Shown: one piece after another, positions 1-9,572 of the stretch
How the letters are laid out: the number at the start of each line of letters is the position of its first letter
Position numbering within the stretch: the first letter of the stretch is position 1
Assembly (NCBI RefSeq): GCF_018138145.1
Contig: NZ_CP073104.1
Location: 5,795,001 to 5,859,000 of the forward strand
DNA: 64,000 bases
Source of the DNA: Pseudomonas sp. SCA2728.1_7
Lineage (GTDB): Bacteria; Pseudomonadota; Gammaproteobacteria; Pseudomonadales; Pseudomonadaceae
Reading direction: 5' to 3'
Notes under the pieces: model-generated
Databases searched by the model: none
What the model was told of the DNA's origin: nothing
Seen by the model: only the letters and a program-made list of their open reading frames with translations
Translations under genes and position numbers: made by a program

Positions 1-491
<491 letters not shown>

Positions 492-656
492 ATAACACCC
501 AAGCAATTTGCGTCGAAAGGCCAAGTTGCGGTGTGTGAAGACGAAACGAACCGAAAGTTCGACTGCACTTAAAAAAGCAGCACAAAACACCGAAAACTAC
601 CACATACCCAATTTGCTGAAGCGAGGCCAACTGGCCACGACTCAGTACCCGAATTT

Positions 657-772
657 CTTGACGACCATAGAGCGTTGGAACCACCTGATCCCATCCCGAA
701 CTCAGCAGTGAAACGATGCATCGCCGATGGTAGTGTGGGGTTTCCCCATGTGAGAGTAGGTCATCGTCAAGA
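657..772 (+). rRNA. 5S ribosomal RNA
   Basis: About 116 bases beginning TTGACGACCATAGAGCG and ending TAGGTCATCGTCAAG, with paired 5' and 3' ends (CTTGACGA/TCGTCAAG) and the typical internal CCGAACTCAG loop. It follows 23S in the standard order. Exact ends are inferred from the terminal helix. Confidence 0.96.
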
Positions 773-782
773 TTAAATTCCG

Positions 783-818
783 AAACCCCAATTGCGAAAG
801 CAGTTGGGGTTTTGTTTT
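783..818 (+). terminator. rRNA operon intrinsic terminator
   Basis: Stem AACCCCAATTG with CAGTTGGGGTT around a GCGAAAG-type loop, followed by TTGTTTT, eleven bases after the 5S gene. It ends the rRNA operon. Confidence 0.9.
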
Positions 819-844
819 GCCCGCAGGAAAGTTTTGGCTCGCGA

Positions 845-874
845 CAGGTAATACGTTCACCAACGTATTACCTG
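845..874. repeat. Perfect 13-bp inverted repeat between the rRNA operon and the LprI-like gene
   Basis: CAGGTAATACGTT at 845-857 and its exact reverse complement at 862-874, separated by CACC. It lies 27 bases past the rRNA terminator and 38 bases beyond the stop codon of the leftward gene. There is no T-run on either side, so it is a poor intrinsic terminator; a protein-binding palindrome or an mRNA 3' hairpin is possible. Confidence 0.7.
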
Positions 875-911
875 CCCCAACCGTCGCTAACCTTGAGCGC
901 GAGAAGTCATG

Positions 912-2267
912 CTACGCGCCGTCGTCCGTTTCAACTTTACCTAGTGCTGCGCTCACGGCGCTGACATGGCGTTTGCCATTCACGTCATAACTACGCCCAG
1001 TGGCTTCGGCATCCGGTTTGCGCAATACCAGTTGTGCCGACAATCCTTCCTTTTCGTAGTAGCTGCCGAACCAGTTGATCAACGCGCCGATATAACAATC
1101 ATTGCCAATGACAACCCCCAGATTCGTGACAACTTCGAGGGTGTAGGGCGCCATGCCATAGCTGTAATAGTTGTTTTCTCCTGCGCCACTGGCCGGGACA
1201 GGGCAGAGCGGCGTGTTCGCTGAACTGACTTCTCCAGCCTGCGTCGCTTTGCTTATCGCCCGGTCAAGTGTCTGTTGCAGAGCGGGCTCCAACTCGTAAG
1301 TGGTGGTGCCGTCTTCCTTATGTTGAAGGGTGGGCACCTTCAGGTCGTAACGGTAATGAACCGCTATCGTCGGTACCCGATTGTTGATTCTGAGCGGGTT
1401 TAGCAAGTAAAGCTGATCAACTCCGTAGGCACCGCTGCGATACGCCGCATACACTTTTCCACGGATGTTTATCCAATTCGCTGACTGGTTGGCGCCGCGA
1501 TCATTGATGTGAAACAGCGAGCTTTCAGCGGCGGGGCTTCTCTTGATGAAACGCTCGCCGGTTCGCCGCCAGGTCTCCGTGTAGGTAAACAGACCTGTGC
1601 CGCCGGTGTAGGTATCGACGATAAGGTCGCGCTGACCATCGTCGTCCATGTCCAGCAGGGTGTACGTGGAGTGACCGAAATCGGCAGCGCCGGAAATGTC
1701 CGACGTCCTCAGCGCCTGCCACTCGTCTGGCGTGAGACCGGCGGGCGTCGATGTCGGAAAGTGCGTGTCGCTTGGATCATCCTTGTCGACCTCTCCAGAG
1801 AACGAGGTCTTGCCCGCGCGGATGCCAAAGGCTTCAAGCGTACGCTCCAGGGCAAACTCCGGATTGTCCTTGCTCGCTGCTTGAATGCTGTTGCTCAGTT
1901 CATGCATCACTTGCGTATCGAGGTCATCCGGTGGGTAGGCAAGCGCCTCCGTCAACAGTGCCTGAAGGACTTTCAGGCGCTCGTCATAACGCTGATTCAG
2001 GCACGAGACATCGTCGGCGCATTCATTGCGAGCCTTTAACCACAGTCGTTGAGTACGTTTCAGTTCCGGTTGTACCTGGGCGGACGCCTTTATTAACGCT
2101 CGATAAACAGAGCCCATCTGTACATCTTGTTCATAAAGTCCTTTGCCCGCGCAAACAGTGTTTTCGGCAGCATTCGCCGCTTTTGTGCAGTCCATTCCAG
2201 CCGCCATTGCCTGCTGAACAAGCAGCAGAGCGCAGGCGGAAACGATGCAGCGTCCTTTGATGTACAC
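912..2267 (-). CDS. Secreted protein with an LprI-like (DUF1311) N-terminal domain
   Basis: A 451-residue protein with a signal peptide (hydrophobic CALLLVQQAMAAG, cleavage near residue 23). Residues about 25-105 match the LprI/DUF1311 pattern: paired cysteines (MDCTKA, NTVCAG, NECAD, VSCLNQRY), an internal LWLKARNEC motif and the terminal RYDERLKVLQ. LprI-type proteins are periplasmic and some inhibit lysozyme; whether this one does is unknown. The remaining 340 residues contain an LLDMDDDGQRDLIVDTYTGGTG stretch that resembles a calcium-binding FG-GAP/VCBS-like blade, but I recognise no full domain. It is a monocistronic gene running towards the rRNA operon. The start is the first Met before the signal peptide. 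Confidence 0.75.
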   Translation of the reverse strand: MYIKGRCIVSACALLLVQQAMAAGMDCTKAANAAENTVCAGKGLYEQDVQMGSVYRALIKASAQVQPELKRTQRLWLKARNECADDVSCLNQRYDERLKVLQALLTEALAYPPDDLDTQVMHELSNSIQAASKDNPEFALERTLEAFGIRAGKTSFSGEVDKDDPSDTHFPTSTPAGLTPDEWQALRTSDISGAADFGHSTYTLLDMDDDGQRDLIVDTYTGGTGLFTYTETWRRTGERFIKRSPAAESSLFHINDRGANQSANWINIRGKVYAAYRSGAYGVDQLYLLNPLRINNRVPTIAVHYRYDLKVPTLQHKEDGTTTYELEPALQQTLDRAISKATQAGEVSSANTPLCPVPASGAGENNYYSYGMAPYTLEVVTNLGVVIGNDCYIGALINWFGSYYEKEGLSAQLVLRKPDAEATGRSYDVNGKRHVSAVSAALGKVETDDGA

Positions 2268-2477
2268 GATGTAAACCTTGTAGTGGAAAGTTGTCCTGGC
2301 GCGCAGGGTAAATGCTCGCAGAGGAATCTTGAAGTGCCGACTTCAGGGAACAGCACTTCTGGCCGATAACCCATTCGGTGACTTAAAAGTCGCGCGAAAT
2401 CGCTTGATAGCATTTGGCCGCCAGCTATCATCTGCGCGCCTGAAATTGCCCTCACTTCAATTGCCTGGAAATCTTCG

Positions 2478-4082
2478 ATGCTGTCGTATCACCAAAAGAG
2501 TTTTCTGATCGTCGATGATTTCTCGGATTTCCGCAGTTCCGTGCGTTCGATGCTGCGTGAGCTTGGGGTCAAGGACGTCGATACGGCCGACACCGGTGAG
2601 CAGGCGCTGAAGATGTGCGCACAGAAGTCCTACGATTTCATCCTGCAGGATTTCCATCTCGGCGACGGCAAGAAGAACGGTCAACAGGTTCTCGAAGACC
2701 TGATGCTGGAAAAGCTCATCAGCCATGAAGCCGTGTTTGTCATGGTCACCGCCGAGACCAGTCAGGCGATGGTGCTCAGTGCCCTCGAGCATGAGCCGGA
2801 TGCGTACCTGACCAAGCCGTTCAACCGTTCCGGTCTGGCCCAGCGCCTGGAGCGTCTGGAGCAGCGCAAGACGTTGCTCAAACCGATTCTGCAAGCCCTC
2901 GACCGTGGCAAACCGGTCGAGGTGCTCAACGCTTGCATCGCCCTGTGCAAGCAGGACATCCGCTATTCGCCGCTGTGCCTGCGCTACCGCGCTGATGCGC
3001 TACGCGACATGAACCAGAACGAAGCGCTGGAGCGCCTCTACGACAGCATCATTGCTGACCGCCCATTGCCGTGGGCATTTGCCGGGCTGGGCAAGTTGTT
3101 GTTCAAGCGCGGTCAGGTTGCACAGGCTAAAGGCGTTTATGAGAAAGCGCTGAAGGTGTTCCCGATGATGCCGTCGCTGTACGACGGCATGGCCGACGTG
3201 CTGGTGTCCGAGGGGGATACCAAAGGCGCGCAACAGGTGCTCGAAGAGGCCATTCGTCTTTCGCCACTGGCGGTGCGCCGACAGGCTTTGCTCGGCAAAC
3301 TGGCGATGGCCAACGAAGATTTCGACACCGCCTCGCGTGCTTACCGCCAAGCGGTGTCGCAAGGTGCACAGTCGCGCTTCAAGGACCCGGAAAGCAACCT
3401 CGGGTTGGCCCACGCGCTGATCAGCAAGGGCAGCGAACGTGGTCTCGATACGCGCACGCGTCTTGAGATCAACACCACCCTCAGCGCCGTGGCCAAAGAA
3501 AACCCGACCGACCCGGGCCTGCAGATTCGAGCGCGTCTGATGAAGGCCACCAGTCTGCTCCTCAACGATGCGGAAACCGCTGACAAGCTCACCGAACAAG
3601 CGCTGATGCGCCTCGACGGCATGGAGCAATTCATGAGCCCGGAGGCGGCGTTGCTGGTCGCCAAGCAATTGCAGATGCTCGGGCAGGCCGAGGCGGGCAC
3701 CTCGATGCTCAAGAGCTGTGCGGAGATCTACGGGGATGACCCTGCGGTGATGAAAGACATCGCCAAGCTCACCGATGACCCGACTATTCTCAGCTCCAGC
3801 AACGCTGCTGCCGACCTCAACCGTCAGGGCGTGCGGGTGTACAAGACCGGCAACCTGGTGGAGGCTCGCGAGGTTTTCCGCAAGGCGCTGAAGATGCAAC
3901 CGAAGAACATCAGTATCGCGCTGAACATGGCCCAGTCGCTGCTCCACGGCACCGACACCAGTGTGCCGTCGGCGGAGCTGGAAGAATGTCGGGCCTGCCT
4001 GAAGATGGTTGGCCTGATGCCCGACACCGACGCGCGTTTTGCGCGTTATCAGAAGCTGAAAAGCAAGGCGTTTGGCGAATGA
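2478..4082 (+). CDS. Response regulator with N-terminal REC and C-terminal TPR repeats
   Basis: A 534-residue cytoplasmic protein. Residues 8-125 form a receiver: acidic pair D13-D14, phospho-acceptor D58 in ILQDFHLG, T91 and K113 in LTKPF. After a linker, about residues 150-510 are tetratricopeptide-type helices (for example ALERLYDSIIADRPLPWAFAGLGKLLFKRGQVAQAKGVYEKAL written across two repeats, and GVRVYKTGNLVEAREVFRKALKMQP). No DNA-binding or enzymatic output domain is present, so output is probably by protein contact. Its stop overlaps the start of the following kinase (ATGA), which implies translational coupling and a cognate pair. The ribosome-binding site before ATG 2478 is weak. Confidence 0.85.
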   Translation: MLSYHQKSFLIVDDFSDFRSSVRSMLRELGVKDVDTADTGEQALKMCAQKSYDFILQDFHLGDGKKNGQQVLEDLMLEKLISHEAVFVMVTAETSQAMVLSALEHEPDAYLTKPFNRSGLAQRLERLEQRKTLLKPILQALDRGKPVEVLNACIALCKQDIRYSPLCLRYRADALRDMNQNEALERLYDSIIADRPLPWAFAGLGKLLFKRGQVAQAKGVYEKALKVFPMMPSLYDGMADVLVSEGDTKGAQQVLEEAIRLSPLAVRRQALLGKLAMANEDFDTASRAYRQAVSQGAQSRFKDPESNLGLAHALISKGSERGLDTRTRLEINTTLSAVAKENPTDPGLQIRARLMKATSLLLNDAETADKLTEQALMRLDGMEQFMSPEAALLVAKQLQMLGQAEAGTSMLKSCAEIYGDDPAVMKDIAKLTDDPTILSSSNAAADLNRQGVRVYKTGNLVEAREVFRKALKMQPKNISIALNMAQSLLHGTDTSVPSAELEECRACLKMVGLMPDTDARFARYQKLKSKAFGE

Positions 4083-4771
4083 GCAACGACAAGCAGGCGC
4101 TGGATTTTTCCACGGTGATCGCCTCCACCGTCCACGACATGAAGAACTCGCTGGCCTTGCTGATGCAGGCCCACAGCCAATGGCTCGCGCGCTTGCCGCA
4201 AGCGCAGCGCGAAGGTTCGGAGCAGGGCGTCATCGACTTCGAGTTCGCCCACCTCAATGGCATGCTGGTGCAGTTGCTCGGGCTGTACAAGCTCGGCGTC
4301 AACCAGATGCCGCTACAACCGGCGTATCACGAACTCGATGACTTTATCGAGGCGCAACTGGCGGCGCATCAAGAGGTGTTTGCCAGTCGCGGGATCATCG
4401 CCACCTATGAAGTCGATCCGTTGAGTCCGTTGGGTTTCTTCGACCGCGAACTGATTGCCTCAGTGCTCGGAAACTGCATCAACAATGCGATTCGTTATGC
4501 CCGCGAATCGTTGCTGATCACCGTCAGTGACGAAGCCGGGCAACTGGTGCTAAGCATCAATGACGACGGCGACGGTTATCCGGCCGAGATGCTCGAGCGT
4601 CAGGCCGATTACGTGCAGGGCATCAATCACAGCAGCGGCAGCACCGGGCTCGGTTTGTATTTCGCCAATCGTATCGCCGCGCTGCATCAGCGCAACGGTG
4701 TCGAAGGGCGCACCGAAATCCGCAATGGCGGACCGCTTGGCGGCGGGGTGTTCAGCCTTTATCTGCCGTGA
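4079..4771 (+). CDS. Soluble sensor histidine kinase, partner of the REC-TPR regulator
   Basis: A 230-residue protein with no membrane segment and no separate sensor domain. The dimerisation/phospho-acceptor helix is right at the N-terminus (TVHDMKNSLALL, H19), followed by a HATPase_c domain with N-box NCINNAIRYA, G1 box NDDGDGYP and G2 box GSTGLGLYFA. I chose ATG 4079, which overlaps the upstream stop, over the upstream in-frame start at 3986 that would sit inside the regulator gene. A kinase this minimal must receive its signal through another protein, possibly the TPR region of its neighbour. Confidence 0.85.
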   Translation: MSNDKQALDFSTVIASTVHDMKNSLALLMQAHSQWLARLPQAQREGSEQGVIDFEFAHLNGMLVQLLGLYKLGVNQMPLQPAYHELDDFIEAQLAAHQEVFASRGIIATYEVDPLSPLGFFDRELIASVLGNCINNAIRYARESLLITVSDEAGQLVLSINDDGDGYPAEMLERQADYVQGINHSSGSTGLGLYFANRIAALHQRNGVEGRTEIRNGGPLGGGVFSLYLP

Positions 4772-4869
4772 CACAGGTTTTTGTTTGACGCTGCTTGATA
4801 TTCCGAACAGCCGAAGCCTATTTTGTACGGGTCGCCGTTCGCGGCTCGCACAATAACAAGGATTGCGTC

Positions 4870-6213
4870 ATGACAACCGATGGCCAGCGTTCACTCGCGC
4901 AGCGATTGACGGGCATTGATGAGATTGAATGTGTCACGCCGGATTTGAATGGCGTACCCCGGGGCAAAGTGATGACCGCCGAGGGGTTCCTCGAAGGACG
5001 GCGTTTGCAGTTAGCGCGGGGTGTGCTGCTGCAATGCATCATGGGCGGTTATCCGGCAGCGCGGTTTTACGGCAGCGATGACGGAGACCTGGCACTGGTC
5101 GCCGAGCCGACCCAGATCCATCGCTTGCCGTGGAGTGACGACCCGCGCGCCCTGGCCATTTGCGATGCCGATGAACTGACCGGCGAAAGCTCCAATCTGT
5201 CGACCCGTGGCCAGTTGAAAAAAGTCATTGCCCGTTACGCCGCGCGCGGCCTGGCGCCGGTGGTGGCGACCGAGCTGGAATTCTTTGTTTTCGCGCCGAA
5301 CACCGATCCGACCCAACCATTCCGGCCTCCCGTCGGTCTCGACGGTCGCCGCGAGGATGGCCAATCCGCGTTCAGCATCAGCTCCAATAACGGTCTGCGG
5401 CCATTCTTCAACGAAGTCTATAAATGCATGGCGGCACTCGGACTGCCGCGCGATACCTTCATGCACGAAATGGGTGTCAGCCAGTTCGAGATCAATCTGC
5501 TGCACGGCGATCCGCTGTTGCTCGCCGACCAGACCTTTCTGTTCAAACACCTGCTCAAGGAAGTCGCGCTCAAGCATGGCCTGACCGTGGTGTGCATGGC
5601 TAAACCGCTGGCACACACGCCGGGCAGTTCGATGCACATTCACCAGAGCATCGTCGAGGTCGGCAGCGGCAAGAATCTCTTCAGTGACGCGAACGGTGAG
5701 CCGACGGCGATGTTCCGCCACTTCGTTGGTGGCCAGCAAGCGGGCATGGCCGATTTCACTGCACTGTTCGCACCGAATGTGAATTCCTATCAGCGGCTGT
5801 GCCATCCCTATGCATCGCCGAACAATGCGTGCTGGTCCCACGACAACCGTGCGGCCGGGCTGCGAATTCCTGCGAGTGCGCCGGTCGCTCGTCGCGTGGA
5901 AAACCGTCTGCCGGGCGCCGATGCCAATCCGTATCTGGCGATTGCGGCCAGTCTGGCTGCCGGTTTGCATGGCATCGAGCATGAGCTGGAACCGAGCGAG
6001 GAGATTCAGGGCGAGTTCGAATCGCCGGACAACCTCTCGCTGCCGTGTACTTTGCATGCCGCGCTCGAACGTCTGAAACGTAGCCAATTGGCGAGGGAAC
6101 TGTTCGGACAGGAGTTCATCGAAGGCTACATCGCTTCGAAGACCATGGAGTTGACCAGCTTCTTTGATGAAATCACTCCCTGGGAACGACGTGTTCTAGC
6201 AGCCCAGGCCTGA
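4870..6213 (+). CDS. Glutamine-synthetase-family protein, probable gamma-glutamylpolyamine synthetase
   Basis: A 447-residue member of the glutamine synthetase fold. The beta-grasp N-terminal domain (ECVTPDLNGVPRGKVM) is followed by the catalytic barrel with ELEFFVF, MHEMGVSQFEINL, the nucleotide-loop TPGSSMHIHQS and RVENRLPGADANPYLA. Within the family the sequence looks like PuuA/PauA enzymes, which ligate glutamate to putrescine or other polyamines, rather than ammonia-assimilating GlnA: the adenylylation-loop tyrosine region is absent. ATG 4870 is preceded by AACAAGGA; an upstream in-frame ATG at 4795 lacks such a site. In P. aeruginosa a pauA paralogue sits next to the flgM/cheV cluster, as here. 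Substrate is not assignable from sequence. Confidence 0.8.
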   Translation: MTTDGQRSLAQRLTGIDEIECVTPDLNGVPRGKVMTAEGFLEGRRLQLARGVLLQCIMGGYPAARFYGSDDGDLALVAEPTQIHRLPWSDDPRALAICDADELTGESSNLSTRGQLKKVIARYAARGLAPVVATELEFFVFAPNTDPTQPFRPPVGLDGRREDGQSAFSISSNNGLRPFFNEVYKCMAALGLPRDTFMHEMGVSQFEINLLHGDPLLLADQTFLFKHLLKEVALKHGLTVVCMAKPLAHTPGSSMHIHQSIVEVGSGKNLFSDANGEPTAMFRHFVGGQQAGMADFTALFAPNVNSYQRLCHPYASPNNACWSHDNRAAGLRIPASAPVARRVENRLPGADANPYLAIAASLAAGLHGIEHELEPSEEIQGEFESPDNLSLPCTLHAALERLKRSQLARELFGQEFIEGYIASKTMELTSFFDEITPWERRVLAAQA

Positions 6214-6225
6214 CGTACCGCCGCC

Positions 6226-6252
6226 ATCGGGCTATCGTTCTGGTAGCCCGAT
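6226..6252 (+). terminator. Hairpin after the glutamine-synthetase-like gene
   Basis: Perfect 9-bp stem ATCGGGCTA/TAGCCCGAT with a 9-base loop, 12 bases past the stop, followed by the weak tract ATTTACTG. It could be a weak terminator or an RNA-end stabiliser. Confidence 0.5.
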
Positions 6253-6282
6253 ATTTACTGCAAGGAGCCGCTCGGAACGCCG

Positions 6283-7674
6283 ATGCGCCAAATCTGGAAA
6301 TCCTTTCGAGCGCTGTATTTCGCCTCGCTGATGATGTTGATCGGCTCGGGCCTTCTATCCACTTATCTGGCCTTGCGTCTGGCCGCTGACAATGTCGACG
6401 GCCTCTGGGTCGGTGCGCTGATGGCGGCCAACTATTTCGGCTTGGTGCTGGGCGGCAAGATCGGTCACCGGCTGATCGCCCGTGTCGGGCATATTCGTGC
6501 TTATTCCGCCTGTGCCGGGATCGTCGGGGCGGCGGTGCTGGGCCACGGGCTGGTCGATTGGCTGCCGGCGTGGCTGGTGCTGCGGACCATTGTCGGTCTG
6601 GGCATGATGTGCCAATACATGGTGATCGAGAGCTGGCTCAACGAGCAGGCTGACGCCAATCAGCGAGGTCTGGTGTTCAGCGGTTACATGATCGCGTCTT
6701 ACCTTGGCCTGGTGCTGGGTCAATTGATTCTGGTCATGCACCCCGGGCTGGGTCTGGAACTGCTGATGCTGGTCGCGCTGTGCTTTGCGCTGTGTCTGGT
6801 GCCTGTGACGTTGACTCGACGGATTCACCCGGCGCCCCTGCATCCGGCGCCGATGGAGCCGCGCTTCTTTATCAAACGGGTCCCGCAGTCGCTGAGTACG
6901 GTGCTTGGTGCCGGTTTGATCATCGGTTCGTTCTACGGTCTGGCACCGTTGTATGCCTCGCAACAAGGGCTGTCGACCGAGCAGGTCGGTCTGTTCATGG
7001 GTAGCTGCATCTTTGCCGGTTTGCTGGTGCAGTGGCCGCTGGGCTGGTTGTCCGACCGTTACGATCGGGCGCTGCTGATTCGCTGCTTTGCCGGCTTCCT
7101 CGCGGTGGCGGCGTTGCCGTTGGCGGTGCTGCCGCAAGTGCCGCTTGAGGTGTTGTTCGGGGTTGGCTTTCTCTGTTCGCTGGTGCAGTTCTGTCTGTAT
7201 CCGTTGGCGGTTGCGTTTTCCAATGACCACGTGGAAGGGGATCGCCGGGTGTCGCTGACAGCAATGTTGTTGGTGACCTACGGGGTCGGCGCGAGCATCG
7301 GGCCGTTGCTCGCGGGTGTGCTGATGAAGCTGTTTGGCAGTCAGAGCCTGTATGCGTTTTTCAGCTTTTTCGCGCTGGTGCTGGTATGGCGGATCCGGCC
7401 GAAAGCCGTGACCAATCTGCATCAGGTCGACGATGCGCCGCTGCATCACGTGGCCATGCCCGACAGCATGTCCAGCTCGCCACTGGTGGCGGCCCTCGAC
7501 CCTCGGGTAGACGAACAGGTGGTGCAGGAGCAGATGGTGCAGGACCCTGTGCAAGCGCCGCCGACTCCCGAGCCGGAGCCTGACGCCGATGCTCAGCCAG
7601 AGCCTGCAGCAGAAGCGGAACCGGAAAGTGGCAGCGACAAGCCTGCACCGGATCTCAGTGGCGGCAGACCCTGA
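6283..7674 (+). CDS. MFS transporter, YcaD type, with an acidic proline-rich tail
   Basis: A 463-residue inner-membrane protein with twelve predicted hydrophobic segments up to about residue 385. The loop signature between helices (VESWLNEQADANQRGLVFSG then YLGLVLGQ) is like the E. coli YcaD branch of the major facilitator superfamily, substrate unknown. The last 75 residues are hydrophilic and rich in Pro, Glu and Ala (PTPEPEPDADAQPEPAAEAE) and would be a cytoplasmic tail absent from E. coli YcaD. Convergent with ycgR across a shared terminator. Confidence 0.83.
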   Translation: MRQIWKSFRALYFASLMMLIGSGLLSTYLALRLAADNVDGLWVGALMAANYFGLVLGGKIGHRLIARVGHIRAYSACAGIVGAAVLGHGLVDWLPAWLVLRTIVGLGMMCQYMVIESWLNEQADANQRGLVFSGYMIASYLGLVLGQLILVMHPGLGLELLMLVALCFALCLVPVTLTRRIHPAPLHPAPMEPRFFIKRVPQSLSTVLGAGLIIGSFYGLAPLYASQQGLSTEQVGLFMGSCIFAGLLVQWPLGWLSDRYDRALLIRCFAGFLAVAALPLAVLPQVPLEVLFGVGFLCSLVQFCLYPLAVAFSNDHVEGDRRVSLTAMLLVTYGVGASIGPLLAGVLMKLFGSQSLYAFFSFFALVLVWRIRPKAVTNLHQVDDAPLHHVAMPDSMSSSPLVAALDPRVDEQVVQEQMVQDPVQAPPTPEPEPDADAQPEPAAEAEPESGSDKPAPDLSGGRP

Positions 7675-7697
7675 ACTGAGCAAAAAGCACTGCGCAT

Positions 7698-7733
7698 AAA
7701 AAAGGGCAGTCCCACCAGGGGCTGCCCTTTTTA
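7698..7733. terminator. Bidirectional terminator between the MFS gene and ycgR
   Basis: Stem AAAAGGGCAG with CTGCCCTTTT around a CCACCAGGGG-type loop, with A-runs on one side and T-runs on the other, so it can serve both converging genes. Confidence 0.85.
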
Positions 7734-7746
7734 TTGTCGCTGCGAA

Positions 7747-8493
7747 TCACATATCGTCTTTGTCGAAACGGCGTGCTTCACGTTGCAACTGATACACGAA
7801 ACGCTCAACGTTGCGCGCTGCCTGACCACTGATGTTGTGGAAGCGCAGGCCGGCAAAGGTGATGTTGAGTTTTTCTTCGAAGTGCAGATAGCGCAATTCG
7901 ACGGAGGTCGGCTGGTTGCCGAACAGTGGCGGCGCGATCAGGCGGTCATAGACTTGGCCCAATTGCAGACGATCGGTGATATCACCTTCGAAACGCAGCT
8001 TGCAGCCGGTCGCGGAGATATCCAGCAGTTTGCCGTTGATCGGTGCCTTGAGCTTTTCGCCGCCCAGTTCAACGCTGACCAGATCGGTCAGTTTCAGCGC
8101 GGCGCGGAAGGCATTGCGGCGCTGGTGGTAAACCACTTCAGTCGGCAGCTCGCCGGTGTAGAAACGATCACCTTCGGACTCTTCGATATTCAGCGTGCCG
8201 GTGCATTCCCAGGCAATGCGCACACCTTCATGAAAACCTTCGACCTTGAATGGTTCGCCGGCCAGCAGAAAGCGTTCGCCGTCACGCGGGATCATCTCGT
8301 CCAGCGCGATCGAAGCGCTGTCGCGGTCGACTTTGATCAGGTAGCTCTGGAAGCGCTGGCTGCGCTCATGAAAGGTGATGATCAGCGGATCGTGGCTTTC
8401 TTGCAGCTGGCGCAGGTTGCTGGAGATTTCCAGTGGCGTGGTAAGCACCTTAGGGGGCTGCGGAGCATCATCCGCGCTGAGGGCGTTGGACAC
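7747..8493 (-). CDS. ycgR: Flagellar brake protein YcgR/FlgZ, c-di-GMP receptor
   Basis: A 248-residue protein with an N-terminal YcgR domain (about 20-115) and a C-terminal PilZ domain. The c-di-GMP binding motifs are visible: RxxxR as RNAFR and DxSxxG as DISATG. YcgR proteins bind c-di-GMP and slow the flagellar motor through contact with stator or switch. In pseudomonads the gene (flgZ) sits next to flgN and flgM, as here. An 88-base gap separates it from flgN, so it may be co-transcribed from the flgM FliA promoter or have its own. Confidence 0.92.
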   Translation of the reverse strand: MSNALSADDAPQPPKVLTTPLEISSNLRQLQESHDPLIITFHERSQRFQSYLIKVDRDSASIALDEMIPRDGERFLLAGEPFKVEGFHEGVRIAWECTGTLNIEESEGDRFYTGELPTEVVYHQRRNAFRAALKLTDLVSVELGGEKLKAPINGKLLDISATGCKLRFEGDITDRLQLGQVYDRLIAPPLFGNQPTSVELRYLHFEEKLNITFAGLRFHNISGQAARNVERFVYQLQREARRFDKDDM

Positions 8494-8581
8494 GGTTTAT
8501 CAATCTCCAGACAAAATATGACGACTAGCCAGCATTTTGCCAGCATGTTTCGCGGGTTGATAGAGCTGGCGCATCAACGGC

Positions 8582-9049
8582 TCATGCCTGGCTGAGCGGA
8601 CGCGGCGTGGCGGGTTTGGCAAATGTACCGCTGGCGTTATAAAGCGCTGGCGCTTCACCACCGGTGAGGATCTTCAGCTGATTGGCCGTGGCGGCCTGCT
8701 GGATCTGGATCGACTGACCATTCTTGAGGTTGGCGGCCTGGCATTGCGCGATCAGATCGGTCAATGCGTCGCCTTGCGTCAACAACTGCTCGCCAATGCT
8801 CGACTGGCCAGCCAGTTGCTCCAGACCGCTGCGGTCTGTCGGCAAGTTGAGGCTGGCGAGGATTTCGCTGCGTTTGCGGCCATGCTGTTCAAGCAGAATG
8901 ATCAATGCCTGTTTGTGCGCCAGAATTTCTTCCAGCAGGGGCATGTCGCGACCGTGCAACGCGAGAGATTCGGTTTGCAGCAACTCCAGCAATTGTTGAG
9001 CTGGAGCAAAGTCGTCGTTGATCAGTTGCAATAAATTAGTGTCGTGCAT
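8582..9049 (-). CDS. flgN: Flagellar export chaperone FlgN
   Basis: A 155-residue all-helical protein (LLQLINDDFAPAQQLLELLQTES, then HKQALIILLEQHGRKRSEIL) typical of FlgN, the cytoplasmic chaperone for the hook-filament junction proteins FlgK and FlgL. It follows flgM in the same direction with a 48-base gap, matching the usual flgMN pairing. The C-terminal 30 residues are low-complexity. Confidence 0.92.
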   Translation of the reverse strand: MHDTNLLQLINDDFAPAQQLLELLQTESLALHGRDMPLLEEILAHKQALIILLEQHGRKRSEILASLNLPTDRSGLEQLAGQSSIGEQLLTQGDALTDLIAQCQAANLKNGQSIQIQQAATANQLKILTGGEAPALYNASGTFAKPATPRPLSQA

Positions 9050-9097
9050 GGCTGGCCTTGGGTGTTAAGCGTCCAAAAGCCTCGCGCCGGCAAAGGC

Positions 9098-9424
9098 CTA
9101 GCGCTGGGCTTCGAAGTTGAGCAGTTTGCTGGCTACACGGTTGCTGTCGACTTTATAGCTGCCATCGGCAATCGCGGCTTTCAACTCGGCCACACGGGCT
9201 TTGTCGACAGCAGGTTGATCGCGCAGCTTGTCAGTGACCTTCTGCAACTGTTGAGCCTCATTGCTGAGGTGTACCGATTCCCCGCTTTTTGCGGTACTGG
9301 CCGGTTCGGCCTGGGTATTCAGCGGCGCGGAGGTGCCGGTTTCGGCGGTTTCCTTGGCGTTGCTGGTACGTGTACTGCCCGTAAGTGACGAGGAGCTGTT
9401 CAAACGGCTGAAATCGATGACCAT
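9098..9424 (-). CDS. flgM: Anti-sigma-28 factor FlgM
   Basis: A 108-residue protein. The N-terminal half is unstructured-looking, rich in Ser/Thr ([12 protein letters not shown]); the C-terminal half carries the FliA-binding helices ([34 protein letters not shown] written in two parts). FlgM holds FliA inactive until it is exported through the completed hook. ATG 9424 gives the canonical MVIDFSRLN start; the upstream in-frame ATG at 9493 would run through the FliA promoter described at 9460-9486. Confidence 0.95.
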   Translation of the reverse strand: MVIDFSRLNSSSSLTGSTRTSNAKETAETGTSAPLNTQAEPASTAKSGESVHLSNEAQQLQKVTDKLRDQPAVDKARVAELKAAIADGSYKVDSNRVASKLLNFEAQR

Positions 9425-9459
9425 GATAAAAACCTCTGGGAATTTGGACGCTTGCCATG

Positions 9460-9486
9460 TTTTCGGCCATCCCCTGGAAAACTTTA
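9460..9486 (-). promoter_or_regulatory. FliA (sigma-28) promoter of flgM
   Basis: On the minus strand TAAA is followed by exactly 15 bases and GCCGAAAA, against the consensus TAAA-N15-GCCGATAA. The -10 element ends 36 bases before the flgM start. FliA control of flgM(N) is the known arrangement in Pseudomonas. Confidence 0.88.
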
Positions 9487-9572
9487 GGCACATTTACAAT
9501 GAGCCTTGCATGCGCCGGCGCGTGTCCTGCTGCGGCACAGTTTAGGGAACAGCCGGGGTCAGCGCCAGTTTT

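Noticed and set aside
492..656. tRNA gene or ORFs in the 23S-5S spacer
   Set aside because: No cloverleaf can be drawn; the short frames at 457-711 overlap rRNA and its spacer.
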